DNA of 40,395 nucleotides from JAGWGI01 sp050749785 (GTDB lineage: Archaea; Micrarchaeota; Micrarchaeia; Micrarchaeales; CABMGC01): contig JBOGSA010000037.1 in assembly GCA_050749785.1 (NCBI GenBank), positions 1 to 40,395 on the forward strand. The letters are read 5' to 3'. Position numbers and translations under genes: made by a program. Shown one piece after another: positions 39,483 to 40,395 of this stretch. A model generated the notes under the pieces. That model saw only the letters and a program-made list of their open reading frames with translations, made no database searches and was not told where the DNA came from. Within the stretch, counting starts at the first letter, position 1, and the number at the start of each line of letters is the position of its first letter.

Positions 39483-39890
39483 TTATGCTCCTATTAAATT
39501 AAGCATTTGGTTTGCAGTTACAATTTTTATCCCAGCAAACTCCTTTATTTTAAGTAAGTGCTTATCTCCTGAAACTATGTAAGATGCCTTTCCATCATAT
39601 GCTGTCCCTATAACCATATCATCATCTGGATCCTCCTTCACAACTCTGAACTTGCCCTTTAAACTGACAATATGGCTGATCCTGACAACGAAACTTACCA
39701 GCTGTGCCTGTTCTTCTCTTTCAAGCTTAAATTTTTCCCTAGAAACGACACCTTTGAACTCGTCTATTATGTCTGCCGAAGAAACAATCTGTATTTTGCC
39801 GTTTAGCGCAAGGTCTATCAGTTTCTTTGGCTTGCCAATATACAGTAGTCCGGATATCAAGATATTTGTATCAAGGACTATCCTCATCAT
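39483..39890 (-). CDS. PIN-domain toxin (VapC-like)
   Basis: This is a PIN-fold ribonuclease of 135 aa, similar to the COG1569 group. The first acidic residue is Asp7 in IVLDTNILISG, a second acidic set is in IIDEFKGVV, and the DPDDDMVIGTAY block (about 87-98) supplies the remaining metal ligands; SGDKHLL is typical of the C-terminal half. It presumably cleaves RNA when free of antitoxin. The AbrB-type gene 11 nt upstream on the same strand is the expected antitoxin. Confidence 0.88.
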   Translation of the reverse strand: MMRIVLDTNILISGLLYIGKPKKLIDLALNGKIQIVSSADIIDEFKGVVSREKFKLEREEQAQLVSFVVRISHIVSLKGKFRVVKEDPDDDMVIGTAYDGKASYIVSGDKHLLKIKEFAGIKIVTANQMLNLIGA

Positions 39891-39901
39891 AAAATCAGCT
39901 G

Positions 39902-40168
39902 TTAATTGCTGTTTCTGTAGACCTTTATTTCTGAAGCAACGCCTTTTTCACTCAATTTCCCGTATTTCCTATTTCTTTCCTTCATAATTCCCTTTATCCT
40001 TTCCCATGTCTCCTTAAGTTCAGGCAAATCCAGCCTTTTCATGATTATTGTATCCTCCTCTCCATAGACAATGAGCCTGTCCCTAGGCTTTAGCCTTAAT
40101 CTCTTCCTTATTTCCAGCGGTATCACAATCTGCCCCTTCACACTCATCATAGTAACCTCTTCAGACAT
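39902..40168 (-). CDS. AbrB/MazE-type antitoxin
   Basis: This 88-aa protein has an N-terminal swapped-hairpin DNA-binding domain, seen as SVKGQIVIPLEIRKRLRLKP and DRLIVYGEEDTIIMKRL. A helical C-terminus rich in Lys/Glu (LKETWERIKGIMKERN) would bind the PIN toxin. GGTGA lies 4 nt before the ATG. AbrB-type antitoxins usually repress their own operon. Confidence 0.87.
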   Translation of the reverse strand: MSEEVTMMSVKGQIVIPLEIRKRLRLKPRDRLIVYGEEDTIIMKRLDLPELKETWERIKGIMKERNRKYGKLSEKGVASEIKVYRNSN

Positions 40169-40224
40169 TCAATCACCGTAGTATTGTCTTACATTCTTAC
40201 TTATAAGCCTTTCGGTCAACAAAA

Positions 40225-40372
40225 CTTTAGATGAAGCCAGCACACTTTAGATGAAACTGCAAAGTCATCTAAAGAACGGCTTCGTCGTCAAAGTTTTTAG
40301 GGTCGAATTCTGTCGTTAGAGTTACTTACCATTAGTATTTACATAATGCAGAAATGAAAAGTTCATCTAAAG
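40225..40372. repeat. Four copies of CTTTAGATGA at the right edge
   Basis: CTTTAGATGA occurs at 40225-40234 and 40245-40254 and inverted (TCATCTAAAG) at 40265-40274 and 40363-40372. The first three begin exactly 20 bp apart. Copies two and three form a perfect 10-bp stem with a 10-nt loop. GAAGCC after the first copy and GGCTTC after the third add further pairing. The window ends inside this region, and CTTCG-CCA-CGAAG at 40378-40390 is another small hairpin. No gene is visible in 40169-40395. Confidence 0.55.
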
Positions 40373-40395
40373 CAAGCCTTCGCCACGAAGTGGAT

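Overview
The window is archaeal, most likely from a small-genome DPANN lineage of the Micrarchaeota/ARMAN kind; the placement is my inference. Promoters are TATA boxes with no bacterial -35/-10 pairs. Start codons are often preceded 4-6 nt upstream by GGTG or GGTGA, many genes look leaderless or short-leadered, and genes are packed tightly, with several tail-to-tail overlaps. Archaeal families are present (DUF373 membrane protein, PAC2-family protein, ScpA/ScpB, Sua5, archaeal-type ABC-2 exporter), and a tRNA-Leu carries an insertion in its D loop, as expected of a lineage with non-canonical tRNA introns. Bacterial-looking genes sit among them: a bacterial-type aspartyl-tRNA synthetase beside GatCAB and a complete pyruvate dehydrogenase complex.

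Layout. 1-4413: a possible transposase remnant at the edge, then small unknown proteins, a DUF373 membrane protein and a Yip1-like membrane protein. 4403-9818 (minus): one operon pdhA-pdhB-pdhC-lpdA plus an alpha/beta hydrolase. 9901-12506 (plus): a purine phosphoribosyltransferase, malic enzyme (which supplies pyruvate to the PDH complex) and a sugar nucleotidyltransferase. 12839-18980 (plus): gatC-gatA-gatB-aspS, a DNPH1-like nucleotide hydrolase and Sua5, mostly a tRNA-charging and tRNA-modification block. 19019-20994: a small CxC protein divergent from a PadR regulator and an MFS efflux pump, with matching operator half-sites at both promoters. 20996-25666: ZIP-like carrier, RelBE-type toxin-antitoxin pair, tRNA-Val, cobalamin adenosyltransferase, ScpB/ScpA and an ammonium channel. 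25729-30364: P5C dehydrogenase, DUF192 protein and a three-gene ABC-2 exporter. 30534-32851: small membrane protein, RGG-tailed DEAD-box helicase, tRNA-Thr and a GNAT acetyltransferase.

The clearest accessory region is 32857-36882, a roughly 4 kb element inserted at the 3' end of a tRNA-Leu gene. Perfect 31-bp direct repeats of the tRNA T-arm, acceptor and a few flanking bases bound it. It holds a tyrosine integrase that stops before its H-x-x-R and Tyr motifs, a DGQHR (DndB-like) protein, and a helicase fused to a C-terminal PD-(D/E)XK nuclease domain. The last two are translationally coupled and form the best candidate for an undescribed defence or DNA-modification-sensing system. The helicase gene has no canonical start codon that would include its Walker A motif; an ATA overlapping the upstream stop (ATAA) sits behind a GGTGA. 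pdhA likewise lacks a canonical start codon.

36855-40395: tRNA-Leu, PAC2 protein, a duplicated-motif small basic protein with a strong promoter, two minus-strand genes (one an RBBP9-like hydrolase), a tRNA-Arg with a mismatched acceptor stem, a PIN/AbrB toxin-antitoxin pair, and a right edge carrying four copies of a 10-bp motif.
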